Shown: one piece after another, positions 1 to 5,713 of the stretch
How the letters are laid out: every line of letters starts with the position of its first letter
Position numbering within the stretch: position 1 is the stretch's first letter
Assembly (NCBI GenBank): GCA_003454135.1
Contig: DMKW01000134.1
Location: 1,800 to 8,809 of the forward strand
DNA from: Microbacteriaceae bacterium
GTDB taxonomy: Bacteria > Actinomycetota > Actinomycetes > Actinomycetales > Microbacteriaceae
Direction: 5' to 3'
DNA: 7,010 nt
Position numbers and translations under genes: made by a program
Notes under the pieces: generated by a model
Databases searched by the model: none
What the model was told of the DNA's origin: nothing
What the model saw: the letters and a program-made list of their open reading frames with translations, nothing else

Positions 1-1
1 C

Positions 2-217
2 TGGCAACGCGGCAGCAACGAACACCTCAATGGGCTGCTCCGGCAGTATTTTCCGAAGGGCACCGACATCTCCCGCTGGAGCACACCCGAGGTCCAAGCC
101 GTCGCCGACACCATCAACAACCGGCCGCGCGGAATCCTAGGCTGGCGCACTCCCGCGGAAGCCTTCGCCGACCAGCTACGCTCGGCGCAAGAAGCAACTG
201 TTGCGACAACCGGTTGA
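2..217 (+). pseudogene. IS30-family transposase, C-terminal fragment
   Basis: This is the last 71 codons of a DDE transposase; the rest lies outside the window or is lost. The visible protein begins WQRGSNEHLNGLLRQYFPKG, the hallmark C-terminal block of IS30-family integrase domains. The Glu of SNEH corresponds to the third catalytic acidic residue of the DDE triad. After it come a TDIS-type segment, a PEVQ stretch and the NNRPRGILGWRTPAEAF motif that closes the family's rve domain, and then a TGA stop. The coding end is intact, but sequence from another transposase begins within about 8 bases of the stop, so the right terminal inverted repeat of this IS is missing. From this window alone I cannot tell whether the 5' part exists upstream. 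It is very unlikely to be mobile in its present state. Confidence 0.88.
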
Positions 218-224
218 ATACGGC

Positions 225-515
225 CAATTTCGTTCACGAAAATATCGGCGAGCTCTGCGCCGCCACCAGCTCCACGGATCGATGGGTCGCGTGGGCGCCT
301 GCGCAGACAACGCCGCGATGGAGTCCTTCTTCTCCCTGCTGCAAGAGAACGTCCTCAACCAGCACGCCTGGGTGACAAGAGATGAGCTGAGACTCGCGAT
401 CGTGTACTGGATAGAAGCCCGCTACCACCGCCGCAGACGACAACGCAGACTCGGGAAATTGACCCCCGTCGAGTTCGAGACCATCATGAAGGACGCCGCA
501 GGTCTAGCGGCATAA
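225..515 (+). pseudogene. IS3-family transposase (orfB), C-terminal fragment
   Basis: About 96 codons of an IS3-family OrfB integrase. The recognisable part starts at the QFRSRKYRRAL segment, which normally follows a D-x-G-S sequence holding the second catalytic Asp; here that has been replaced by the end of the IS30 copy. It continues with GSMGRVGACADNAAMESFF, in which the Glu of AMESF is the third catalytic residue. It ends with a WIEARYHRRRRQRRLGKLTPVEFE block and a TAA stop. Two of the three DDE residues and all upstream sequence (orfA included) are missing, so the gene is dead. An ATG at 201 in this frame is accidental: its first codons belong to the overlapping IS30 end. The bases after the stop (about 524-550) look like the non-coding right end of an IS3 element. 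Confidence 0.87.
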
Positions 516-572
516 GGAAACGAGTCAACCAAAGCCGCAGCATTCCCGACTCCTCACCGAAGTGAGCGGTCG

Positions 573-893
573 CCACTCGACACCGCCGGCCACCTCGCCG
601 CATACGCCGGCCTGGCACCCGTGACGCGGCGATCGGGAACCTCGATCCGGGGCGAGCGTCACTCCCGCCGCGGCAACAAAGTCCTCAAGGGAGCTCTCTA
701 CCTATCCGCCTTCGCCGCCCTCAGAGACCCGGTCTCGAGGGCTTACTACGACCGGAATATCTCCCAAGGGAAACACCACAACCAGGCCCTCATCGCCCTC
801 GCCCGCAGACGCTGCGACGTCCTCTACGCTATTCTCCGCGACGGCACCCTCTACCAAGCCGACCACACCCTCGCCGCTCGACAAACCACATAG
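573..893 (+). pseudogene. IS110-family transposase, C-terminal (Transposase_20) fragment
   Basis: A fragment of about 106 codons ending in TAG. The recognisable sequence begins at about LDTAGHLAAYAGLAPVT, the start of the Transposase_20 half of IS110-type DEDD transposases. It continues through RRSGTSIRGERHSRRGNK (the serine- and arginine-rich conserved block), VLKGALYLSAFAAL, a YYDR motif and HNQALIALARRRCDVLYA, all typical of the family's C-terminus. The N-terminal RuvC-like DEDD domain is absent, so it cannot be active. The frame is open back to the stop of the IS3 fragment, with which it happens to be in phase. A GTG at 621 could serve as a start but lies inside the conserved domain, so it is not a genuine start. 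The left boundary given here is approximate (plus or minus 15 bases). Confidence 0.87.
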
Positions 894-1008
894 GGGCCCA
901 CATCTCATCAGGATTCAGTGCAGTTCTGGTGATCGCCGAAGACCCATGAACGCCGGAATTCCGGGGCGGGCGGGGAGTGGTGTGACGTCGGCGGGCACCC
1001 GCTGTACC
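894..1008. other. Gap between IS110 fragment and tRNA half
   Basis: No gene is visible. This short stretch may hold the right end of the IS110 copy. It contains the palindrome CGGAATTCCG (955-964) and a GCGGG/CCCGC self-complementary spot just before the tRNA half. Confidence 0.5.
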
Positions 1009-1054
1009 ACTCGTAATGAGAAGGTCGTCAGTTCGATTCTGACAGGCGCCCCCA
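1009..1054 (+). tRNA. 3' half of a tRNA-Thr(CGT) gene, probable attachment-site remnant
   Basis: From 1010 the sequence folds as the 3' half of a tRNA. The anticodon loop CTCGTAA (1010-1016, anticodon CGT at 1012-1014) is followed by the 3' strand TGAGA and the variable loop AGGTC. Then come a perfect 5-bp T-stem GTCAG/CTGAC around TTCGATT (1027-1043), the acceptor strand AGGCGCC (1044-1050), one base, and an encoded CCA (1052-1054). The 5' side does not fit. The five bases before the loop (TACCA) pair at only three of five positions, no D-arm is visible, and no GGCGCCT acceptor strand starts near 979. It is therefore a partial copy, cut near the anticodon, which is a standard crossover region for tyrosine integrases. 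The Thr identity rests on the CGT anticodon alone. Confidence 0.75.
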
Positions 1055-1087
1055 TCAATCCCTGCATTCTGGCCATTCCGAAAGCTG

Positions 1088-1134
1088 CTTTACACGTTGC
1101 GTCAACCTGTAAAGAATTGGTTGAATTCTTTACA
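1088..1134. promoter_or_regulatory. Operator array: three TGTAAAG half-sites at 20-bp spacing
   Basis: Three copies of one 7-mer alternate in orientation: CTTTACA at 1088-1094, TGTAAAG at 1108-1114 and CTTTACA at 1128-1134. Each starts exactly 20 bases after the last. The second and third copies form a perfect dyad with 11-bp arms (TGTAAAGAATT at 1108-1118, AATTCTTTACA at 1124-1134) around GGTTG. The first and second form another 27-bp dyad (GTTG/CAAC inside it) with one mismatched pair. The array lies 52 bases upstream of the start of a helix-turn-helix gene. Autoregulation by that protein is a natural guess, but it is not shown. Confidence 0.7.
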
Positions 1135-1172
1135 CTTCGACTTCTGCGCGCTGGCGCGATGCGGCAAGGTGA

Positions 1173-1178
1173 TACTGT
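1173..1178 (+). promoter_or_regulatory. Probable -10 element of a leaderless promoter
   Basis: TACTGT fits the actinobacterial TAnnnT -10 pattern and ends 7 bases before the ATG at 1186. That spacing would place transcription start on the A of the start codon. No good -35 is seen at the usual distance (GCTGGC at about 1150), so activation from the half-site array upstream is possible. Confidence 0.5.
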
Positions 1179-1185
1179 CCCGGGT

Positions 1186-1530
1186 ATGGGACAAGAATTT
1201 TCTGCCACCCCCTATCCGGATTTCACGGTGACCGCTGAACAGTGTGCCGACGCCGTCGCGTCGGCCAAGAAATCGGCCGAAGAAGCCGAGCTGGTGCTCC
1301 AGTTGGTTCTGGCTCAGGCGGTACGCCGATGCACCTTGAGCGGGCTCTCCCAGCGGCAAACCGCAGAAGTCCTTGCCCTGAGCAAGAGCGAGGTGAATCG
1401 CATTGCGAAGCTCGTGGCTGCGCCTCAAGCGGGAGCAGCGCTGCGAAACGGAGGCTTTGCAGACGATGTCAACAAGGCAATCGAACGGGCATGGGCGCCC
1501 CAGCAAATCACGGACGAATCCGGTCGATGA
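1186..1530 (+). CDS. Small helix-turn-helix protein, function unknown
   Basis: A 114-residue protein beginning MGQEFSATPYPDF, with no family I can name. Residues about 15-50 look helical and Ala/Glu-rich. Residues about 52-76 (GLSQRQTAEVLALSKSEVNR) read as a helix-turn-helix: an 'S-Q-R-Q-T-A-E-V-L' helix, a short turn, and a recognition helix 'SKSEVNRIAKL'. This resembles sigma-70 region 4-like or Xre/TrfB-like small DNA-binding proteins. There is no signal peptide or membrane segment. The ATG at 1186 is chosen because a TAnnnT box lies 7 bases upstream, implying a leaderless message. An in-frame ATG at 1159 with weak spacing is an alternative, while the still longer frame to 946 runs through the tRNA fragment and is not real. 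A striking inverted-repeat array upstream fits a self-regulating repressor, which is an inference. Translation is likely; the specific role is unknown. Confidence 0.65.
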   Translation: MGQEFSATPYPDFTVTAEQCADAVASAKKSAEEAELVLQLVLAQAVRRCTLSGLSQRQTAEVLALSKSEVNRIAKLVAAPQAGAALRNGGFADDVNKAIERAWAPQQITDESGR

Positions 1531-1680
1531 TCTTGTGGTGAGTCAAGCCTCCAACATATTTCTTAGACACCGGAGCGTGGAATCGATACAACCGAGGCGC
1601 GATGGGCTTCGGGCGCGTAGAACCGCGGGAGGATCTCCGTGACCGTGCAGCGCATCCATGTGGGCCGTCCTGCAGCGCGG
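1531..1680. other. Intergenic stretch without recognisable gene
   Basis: This lies between the convergent helix-turn-helix gene and the minus-strand secreted-protein gene. Short open frames here have no protein-like character. Nothing is supported beyond the hairpin at its right end, which is listed separately. Confidence 0.6.
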
Positions 1681-1722
1681 GCGCCTGTCGGACGCGTAGT
1701 GAAAATCGTGTCCGACAGACGC
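1681..1722 (-). terminator. Long-stem hairpin downstream of the secreted-protein gene
   Basis: The 13-base arms at 1681-1693 and 1710-1722 are complementary except for one pair, with a perfect 9-bp core (CTGTCGGAC / GTCCGACAG) around a 16-base loop. The hairpin begins 11 bases after the stop codon of the minus-strand gene and lies between convergent genes, so a terminator role is likely. No T-run follows on either strand, which is common for actinobacterial terminators. A protein-binding dyad is the alternative. Confidence 0.55.
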
Positions 1723-1733
1723 TCACGCCAGAT

Positions 1734-2219
1734 TCACGGAGCTACCGTGAGTTGCGAACTTCCCATCGTTTGAGTGACGAACGGCGGGAATGGCAACGTG
1801 AGGTAAGTACCAACCGCGCCGCTGTAGTGATGGTAGACATCAGGCACTGTGATGGTTGTTGGGAAGCTGCCCAGGCCGTTGAGCACGACGCCATTGATGG
1901 TGAGCCATCCGCCGTTATCCGACCATGTCACGCTGCCCGAATCAGCGACGGCGCCCGTTCCGCCAAACCCGTGCCCGCAGTCTGAGCCGGTGTAATCGCC
2001 GGTGTGGTCGCGGCTGAGCTCGATCCACAACCACGCGCCGCCTCCACCGCCTAGCAGCTGTGCTGCCTGTCCGTTCAGGTTGGCCGAAAGCTCGATCTGG
2101 TAGACCGCGCTCGAGCCGTAGTCGGCGAGGGCGGCCGCAGGCGCCGCGACCACCGCTAAGCCGCCCGCGAGAGCGAGCGCGCCCACGCTGGCCAATAACC
2201 TTGACTTGCTTATTCTCAT
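1734..2219 (-). CDS. Small secreted protein of unknown function
   Basis: A 161-residue protein with a textbook Sec signal peptide: basic N-terminus (MRISKSR), hydrophobic core at residues 8-26 and an AxA-type site (AALA before DYGSS) near residue 32. The mature part of about 129 residues starts with VYQIELSANLNGQ, then a G5 run and AWLWIEL. It has a single Cys in a GSDCGHGFGG segment, repeated D-S-G/W-S-D-N-G-G turns, and a beta-rich end with VLNGLGSF, TITVPDVYHHYSG and SQLTVAP. The pattern suggests a small extracellular beta-sheet protein, but I do not recognise an assigned family or function. The start at 2219 is chosen because GGAG lies 7-10 bases upstream and the signal peptide begins there. 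The ATG 7 codons earlier (2240) is the alternative. The gene stands alone on this strand and ends before a hairpin. Confidence 0.85.
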   Translation of the reverse strand: MRISKSRLLASVGALALAGGLAVVAAPAAALADYGSSAVYQIELSANLNGQAAQLLGGGGGAWLWIELSRDHTGDYTGSDCGHGFGGTGAVADSGSVTWSDNGGWLTINGVVLNGLGSFPTTITVPDVYHHYSGAVGTYLTLPFPPFVTQTMGSSQLTVAP

Positions 2220-2812
2220 TGCAATCTCCGTTGACCTCATGTGAAAAATTGTGAAATAACCTCCCGAAGGAGACACATGCGACTCGAGGAGAGCGAGCCT
2301 TGTCCGCCTGGGGGTCGTGGGACCGCCACGTGAGCCAGCGCCACTCCCGCGGCGTGGGTTGGCGAACTGTTTCGGGTTCAGCTTCCATCGGGTGACCACA
2401 TCAGGTGATGTGTTGGCGGGATCGATCGTGTCGCCAGTGCGGCCCAGCGGCGCGGACGTGATTCCGCGACCTCGACCGCACCTCGTCATGCCCAACGTCG
2501 ACGTGACGCGATCGTATGCAGCCTGCTTGCGGAGGGGCCTCTCCGCCCGTGGCTGCGCATTATATTTGCATTCTTCAGCACGAATATTTCTCCGACTCAT
2601 GGCTGTTGTCAAGGCAATCCTCAATCCGCTGTCAGCCAACATCAACAGTGCAAGGAGCAGATTCAAGCATTTTGGGTGGAGTGCCGAGAATACGAGCACC
2701 GAGCGCAATTTCTCAGGGCTGCGGCAAGGGTTGCTGCCCGTGGGTGCCCGGCTGGCCCACGGATGTTGTTGCCCCGGCAGAGACTCCCGATGAACAAAGC
2801 GGCCGGCGCGGG
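2220..2812. other. About 590-bp intergenic region, no supported gene
   Basis: Several frames are open here, but none gives a protein-like sequence. In particular, the 200-residue upward extension of the minus-strand gene is Arg/Pro/Ser-rich noise. Visible structure includes: a CTCC/GGAG mini-hairpin with a TTCG loop on the minus strand (2261-2272); a perfect CACATCA-GG-TGATGTG dyad (2397-2412); an AT-rich patch (about 2555-2620) holding a TATAAT hexamer on the minus strand (2564-2559) and a TTGACA (2612-2607) followed 18 bases later by AATATT; and a CCGTGGG/CCCACGG hairpin (2738-2762). Minus-strand transcripts from the AT-rich patch would reach the secreted-protein gene with a long leader. 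Confidence 0.5.
2397..2412. repeat. 16-bp perfect dyad, possible operator
   Basis: CACATCA and TGATGTG form perfect 7-base inverted arms around GG. It lies about 180 bp upstream of the secreted-protein start on the minus strand. This is the size of a typical dimeric-regulator site, but no regulator can be assigned. Confidence 0.35.
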
Positions 2813-2841
2813 GAGACACGCACCATGGCCGTCGGCTACAA
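2813..2841 (+). promoter_or_regulatory. Promoter of the copZ-copA operon
   Basis: The -10 hexamer TACAAT (2836-2841) differs from TATAAT at one base. A GAGACA (2813-2818, 4 of 6 matches to TTGACA) lies exactly 17 bases upstream. Transcription should start near 2848, directly at the copper operator, giving a leader of about 84 bases before copZ. Confidence 0.65.
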
Positions 2842-2850
2842 TTGCAAGGG

Positions 2851-2865
2851 TACCCCCGAGGGGTA
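2851..2865. promoter_or_regulatory. CsoR/RicR-type copper operator
   Basis: The 15-mer TACCCCCGAGGGGTA has perfect 6-base inverted arms (TACCCC/GGGGTA) and fits the TACCC-N5-GGGTA form known for operators of the CsoR-family Cu(I) repressors. It covers about +4 to +18 of the predicted transcript, a repressing position. In that family the repressor releases DNA when it binds Cu(I). No csoR-like gene is in this window. Confidence 0.8.
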
Positions 2866-2931
2866 TCAGAATTGGAGCACGCCGTAGTGACTCCGGCCCA
2901 CGCTCACCGAACCGTGCAGGAGAAGACCAAC

Positions 2932-3267
2932 ATGTGCTCGAACACCGTGACGACCGACCTTGGCCTGACTGACAAAAACGCCGGCTGCGCATGCGGCGGC
3001 CACTCGGCGCAAGACGCGGCGGTCGAGTCGGCCAGCCCTGCAGCAGTGCTCGCCGACTACCTCGTCTCGGGCATGACCTGCGGCCACTGCGTCTCCAGCG
3101 TGACCGAGGAGCTCTCCGCCCTGGCCGGAGTCACGGCAGTCGATGTGGCGCTCAACGCGGGAGGCGTCTCCACGGTCACCGTGGCGAGCGACGTCGAGTT
3201 GAACGCCGACGACGTGCGCGCTGCCCTCGGCGAGGCGGGCTACGAATTGGTCAGCAAGGCGAAATGA
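2932..3267 (+). CDS. copZ: Copper chaperone CopZ, heavy-metal-associated domain protein
   Basis: A cytosolic Cu(I) chaperone of 111 residues that would deliver copper to the CopA pump encoded next to it. Residues about 42-110 form a single HMA domain (babbab fold) with the metal-binding loop GMTCGHC: Cys50 and Cys53 bind Cu(I), and a His lies between them. The end, ALGEAGYELV, is the usual closing helix and strand. Typical CopZ proteins are about 70 residues. This one carries about 40 extra N-terminal residues including Cys2 and a C-A-C-G-G-H cluster (Cys19, Cys21, His24), which could be a second metal site. The ATG at 2932 follows AGGAGA with 8 bases between. Its last four bases overlap the copA start (ATGA), so the genes are translationally coupled. 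Control by the upstream CsoR-type operator is expected. The family call is secure; the extension's role is unknown. Confidence 0.92.
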   Translation: MCSNTVTTDLGLTDKNAGCACGGHSAQDAAVESASPAAVLADYLVSGMTCGHCVSSVTEELSALAGVTAVDVALNAGGVSTVTVASDVELNADDVRAALGEAGYELVSKAK

Positions 3268-5519
3268 GCCTCACGGACGTCGAGCTCGATATCGGGGGAA
3301 TGACCTGCGCATCGTGCGCGACCCGCGTCGAACGTAAGCTCAATCGCCTCGACGGAGTGGATGCCACGGTCAACTACGCGACGGAGAAGGCAAGAGTCCG
3401 GGCGCGGGGCGGCGTCGATGCCGCGACTCTCATCGCCGCCGTGAAGGCCGCCGGCTACACCGCGAGAGTGCCGGCGCCGCCGCGACCCCAGGGGGAGGAC
3501 GCCCCGGTCGCGAGGGACGACGAAGCCGACGCGCTGCGCCGTCGCCTGTCGATCTCGACCGTGCTCGCCGTGCCGGTGGTTGTCCTGTCGATGGTGCCGG
3601 CGCTCCAGTTCACGAACTGGCAATGGCTCGCCCTCATGCTCGCGGCGCCTGTCGCGGTGTGGGGCGCCTGGCCGTTTCACCGGGCAGCGTGGGTCAACGC
3701 CCGCCACGGCGCGACCACCATGGACACCCTCATCAGCGTCGGGGTGATCGCCGCTTTCGGTTGGTCGCTGTACGCGCTGTTCTTCGGCAGCGCTGGCATG
3801 CCCGGGATGCGCATGACCTTTTTGTTCGTCGGCGATCCTGGCTCCGGTGCCAGCGAGATCTACCTCGAGGTGGCCAGCGCCGTGACGGTGTTCATTCTCG
3901 CCGGCCGATACGCCGAGGCACGGGCCAAGAGGGAGTCCGGGGCCGCGTTGAAGGCCCTGCTCGAGCTCGGGGCCAAGGATGCCGTAATCCTGCGCGATGG
4001 TGCCGAAATCCGTGTCGCGATCGGCCAGCTGGTGGTCGGCGACCGGTTCGTCGTGCGCCCCGGCGAGAAGATCCCCACTGATGGGCTCGTGGTCGAAGGT
4101 GCTTCGGCGGTGGATGCGAGCATGCTGACCGGCGAATCTGTGCCCGTCGAGGTCTCGGCGGGGGATCGCGTGGTCGGGGCGACGCTCAACGTCGGTGGGC
4201 GGCTCGTCGCCGAAGTCACCCGGGTGGGCGCTGACACGGAGCTCGCGAGAATCGGCCGACTCGTCGAAGAGGCGCAAACCGGCAAGGCGCGGGCGCAGCG
4301 ACTCGCCGATCGTGTGTCGGCGATCTTCGTACCCGTCGTGATTGCGCTCGCCGTCGTCACGTTCGCCGGCTGGCTCATTTTCGGCGGCTCGGTGACCGTC
4401 GCGTTCACGGCCGCCATCGCGACCCTCATCGTGGCCTGTCCGTGCGCGCTCGGCCTCGCGACCCCGACCGCGCTCATGGTCGGCACGGGGCGCGGATCCC
4501 AGCTGGGGATCCTGATCCGGGGCCCCCAGGTGCTCGAGCAGACCCGTCGCGTCGACACGATCGTGCTCGACAAGACCGGCACGGTGACGACGGGCGTGAT
4601 GGGCGTGGCGAGCGTCGCCAGCTTCACGGAGTTGGTCGACGACGAGGTGCTGCGCATCGCGGCCGCGGTCGAGGTCGGCTCCGAGCATCCGGTCGCCCGC
4701 GCTGTCGTTCGATCGGCCGCCGAGCGCGGTCTCGCTCTCGCGGCCGCCGACTCCTTCCATTCTGCGCCGGGCGGCGGGGTGACGGCGGCCGTCGACGGAC
4801 TGCTCGTTCGCGTGGGACGCCGCGATTGGCTGAGCGCCGACGGCAGCGTCGAGCTTCCGCCGGCCGTCGCGGCCGCGGCCGCCGAGGAGGAGGCCATCGG
4901 GCGTACCGTCGTCCTCGTGGCATGGGAGGGTCGCATCCGCGGCCTGATCTCGGTGAGCGACACGGTGAAGCCGACGAGCGCTGCCGCGGTTCGGCGCTTC
5001 CGGGAGCTCGGCCTCACCCCGGTGCTTCTGACCGGAGACAACGCGGGATCGGCCGCTGCCATCGGCGAAATCGTCGGCATCGCGGATGTGCGGGCCGGCA
5101 TCACCCCGGCAGGCAAGCTGGCGGTCATCCACGACCTGCAGGCCGCCGGTCGGGTGGTTGCGATGGTGGGCGACGGCGTCAACGACGCCGCGGCGCTCGC
5201 CGCCGCCGACCTCGGAATCGCGATGGGCGCCGGCACCGACGCGGCGATCGCGGCGAGCGACGTCACGGTCATGAGCGGCGACCTGCTCGCCGTGGGCGAC
5301 GCCATCCGACTCGCGCGCAGCACCCTCGACACGATCAAGGGCAACCTGTTCTGGGCCTTCGCCTACAACGTGCTGGCGATTCCCGTGGCCATGCTCGGAC
5401 TCCTCAACCCGCTGATCGCCGGAGCGGCGATGGCGCTGTCGTCCGTGTTCGTGGTGGGCAACAGCCTGCGGTTGCGGCGATTTCGCCCGCTGCGGCCCTC
5501 GCTTGTCGTCGCGAACTGA
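3264..5519 (+). CDS. copA: P1B-1-type Cu(+) exporting ATPase CopA
   Basis: A 751-residue inner-membrane pump that uses ATP to export Cu(I) from the cytosol. It has one N-terminal HMA domain (residues 5-70, GMTCASC with Cys15 and Cys18), then four membrane segments at about 94-113, 118-135, 150-170 and 190-212. The actuator domain carries TGES at 289-292. The sixth membrane segment holds the ion site C392-P-C394. The P-domain has D436-KTGT (phosphorylated Asp), followed by H475-P in the nucleotide domain, TGDN at 590-593 and GDGVND at 636-641. The last two segments contain Y701-N702 and M723-ALSS, the residues that with CPC define Cu(+) specificity (P1B-1). All catalytic and transport residues are present and the length is normal. 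The start at 3264 overlaps the copZ stop by 4 bp and puts the HMA domain at the N-terminus; longer frames upstream overlap copZ and are spurious. A strong terminator follows. Confidence 0.96.
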   Translation: MSLTDVELDIGGMTCASCATRVERKLNRLDGVDATVNYATEKARVRARGGVDAATLIAAVKAAGYTARVPAPPRPQGEDAPVARDDEADALRRRLSISTVLAVPVVVLSMVPALQFTNWQWLALMLAAPVAVWGAWPFHRAAWVNARHGATTMDTLISVGVIAAFGWSLYALFFGSAGMPGMRMTFLFVGDPGSGASEIYLEVASAVTVFILAGRYAEARAKRESGAALKALLELGAKDAVILRDGAEIRVAIGQLVVGDRFVVRPGEKIPTDGLVVEGASAVDASMLTGESVPVEVSAGDRVVGATLNVGGRLVAEVTRVGADTELARIGRLVEEAQTGKARAQRLADRVSAIFVPVVIALAVVTFAGWLIFGGSVTVAFTAAIATLIVACPCALGLATPTALMVGTGRGSQLGILIRGPQVLEQTRRVDTIVLDKTGTVTTGVMGVASVASFTELVDDEVLRIAAAVEVGSEHPVARAVVRSAAERGLALAAADSFHSAPGGGVTAAVDGLLVRVGRRDWLSADGSVELPPAVAAAAAEEEAIGRTVVLVAWEGRIRGLISVSDTVKPTSAAAVRRFRELGLTPVLLTGDNAGSAAAIGEIVGIADVRAGITPAGKLAVIHDLQAAGRVVAMVGDGVNDAAALAAADLGIAMGAGTDAAIAASDVTVMSGDLLAVGDAIRLARSTLDTIKGNLFWAFAYNVLAIPVAMLGLLNPLIAGAAMALSSVFVVGNSLRLRRFRPLRPSLVVAN

Positions 5520-5530
5520 CACCGCGCGAG

Positions 5531-5564
5531 AACGGGCGGGACGCTAATCAGCGCCCCGCCCGTT
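5531..5564 (+). terminator. Rho-independent-type terminator after copA
   Basis: AACGGGCGGG (5531-5540) pairs perfectly with CCCGCCCGTT (5555-5564). One A-C mismatch follows, then an inner CGCT/AGCG pairing around an AATC loop. It begins 11 bases after the copA stop. Only a short T-run (TTT, 5563-5565) follows. This strong stem should end the copZ-copA transcript and could also stop transcripts arriving on the opposite strand. Confidence 0.85.
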
Positions 5565-5572
5565 TGCGCTTG

Positions 5573-5713
5573 TCAGAGGGAGGAGACGTCCGCATGGTTG
5601 CGGACAGGGGCGAGTGGAGGACGAAAAGTGCGAGAAAACGCCAGCAGCGCGACGATCGCACGGCGAAAGTGACCGTGTCGGCGCGAAGCGGTGGGCGCCG
5701 ACTCAGTGCGCAT
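5573..5713 (-). CDS. Candidate 46-aa small ORF facing away from the second copper box
   Basis: This is a weak candidate. An ATG at 5713 on the minus strand opens a 46-residue frame (beginning MRTESAPTASRRHGHF, with a short hydrophobic patch AIVALLAF) that ends just before the copA terminator. On this strand the copper box lies 26 bases upstream of the ATG, followed by AGGAGG, which is spaced 13 bases from this ATG but only about 6 from another ATG (5721) that opens a 5-codon frame. The peptide has no Cys and resembles nothing I know. A GTG at 5724 gives a third, 58-residue frame with two Cys. The case for a transcript here comes from the copper box and hexamers, not from the protein. Confidence 0.2.
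   Translation of the reverse strand: MRTESAPTASRRHGHFRRAIVALLAFSRTFRPPLAPVRNHADVSSL

Noticed and set aside
979..1054. A complete tRNA gene
   Set aside because: There is no D-arm, only a poor acceptor match at 979-985, and two mismatches in the anticodon stem. Only the 3' half is credible.
946..1185. Upstream extension of the helix-turn-helix gene
   Set aside because: The extra residues are a translation of the tRNA half (RNEKVVSSILTG-like) and of the inverted-repeat array, so they are not a natural protein start.
1602..1985. 127-residue + strand frame over the hairpin and the secreted-protein gene
   Set aside because: It overlaps the well-supported minus-strand gene, has no ribosome site or recognisable domain, and runs through the hairpin.
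2738..2762. Hairpin CCGTGGG/CCCACGG as a terminator
   Set aside because: No gene ends upstream of it on either strand within a sensible distance and there is no T-run, so it is noted only as structure in the intergenic region.
2220..2819. 200-residue N-terminal extension of the minus-strand secreted protein
   Set aside because: The frame is open, but the sequence is low-complexity and Arg/Pro/Ser-rich. It would bury a perfect signal peptide and ignore the GGAG ribosome site before the ATG at 2219.
3240..5522. 760-residue open frame on the minus strand opposite copA
   Set aside because: Antisense shadow of a high-GC gene: its protein is His/Arg/Asp/Gly-rich noise, while the + strand frame carries every P-type ATPase motif. 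The 494-residue minus frame at 3860-5344 is rejected for the same reason.
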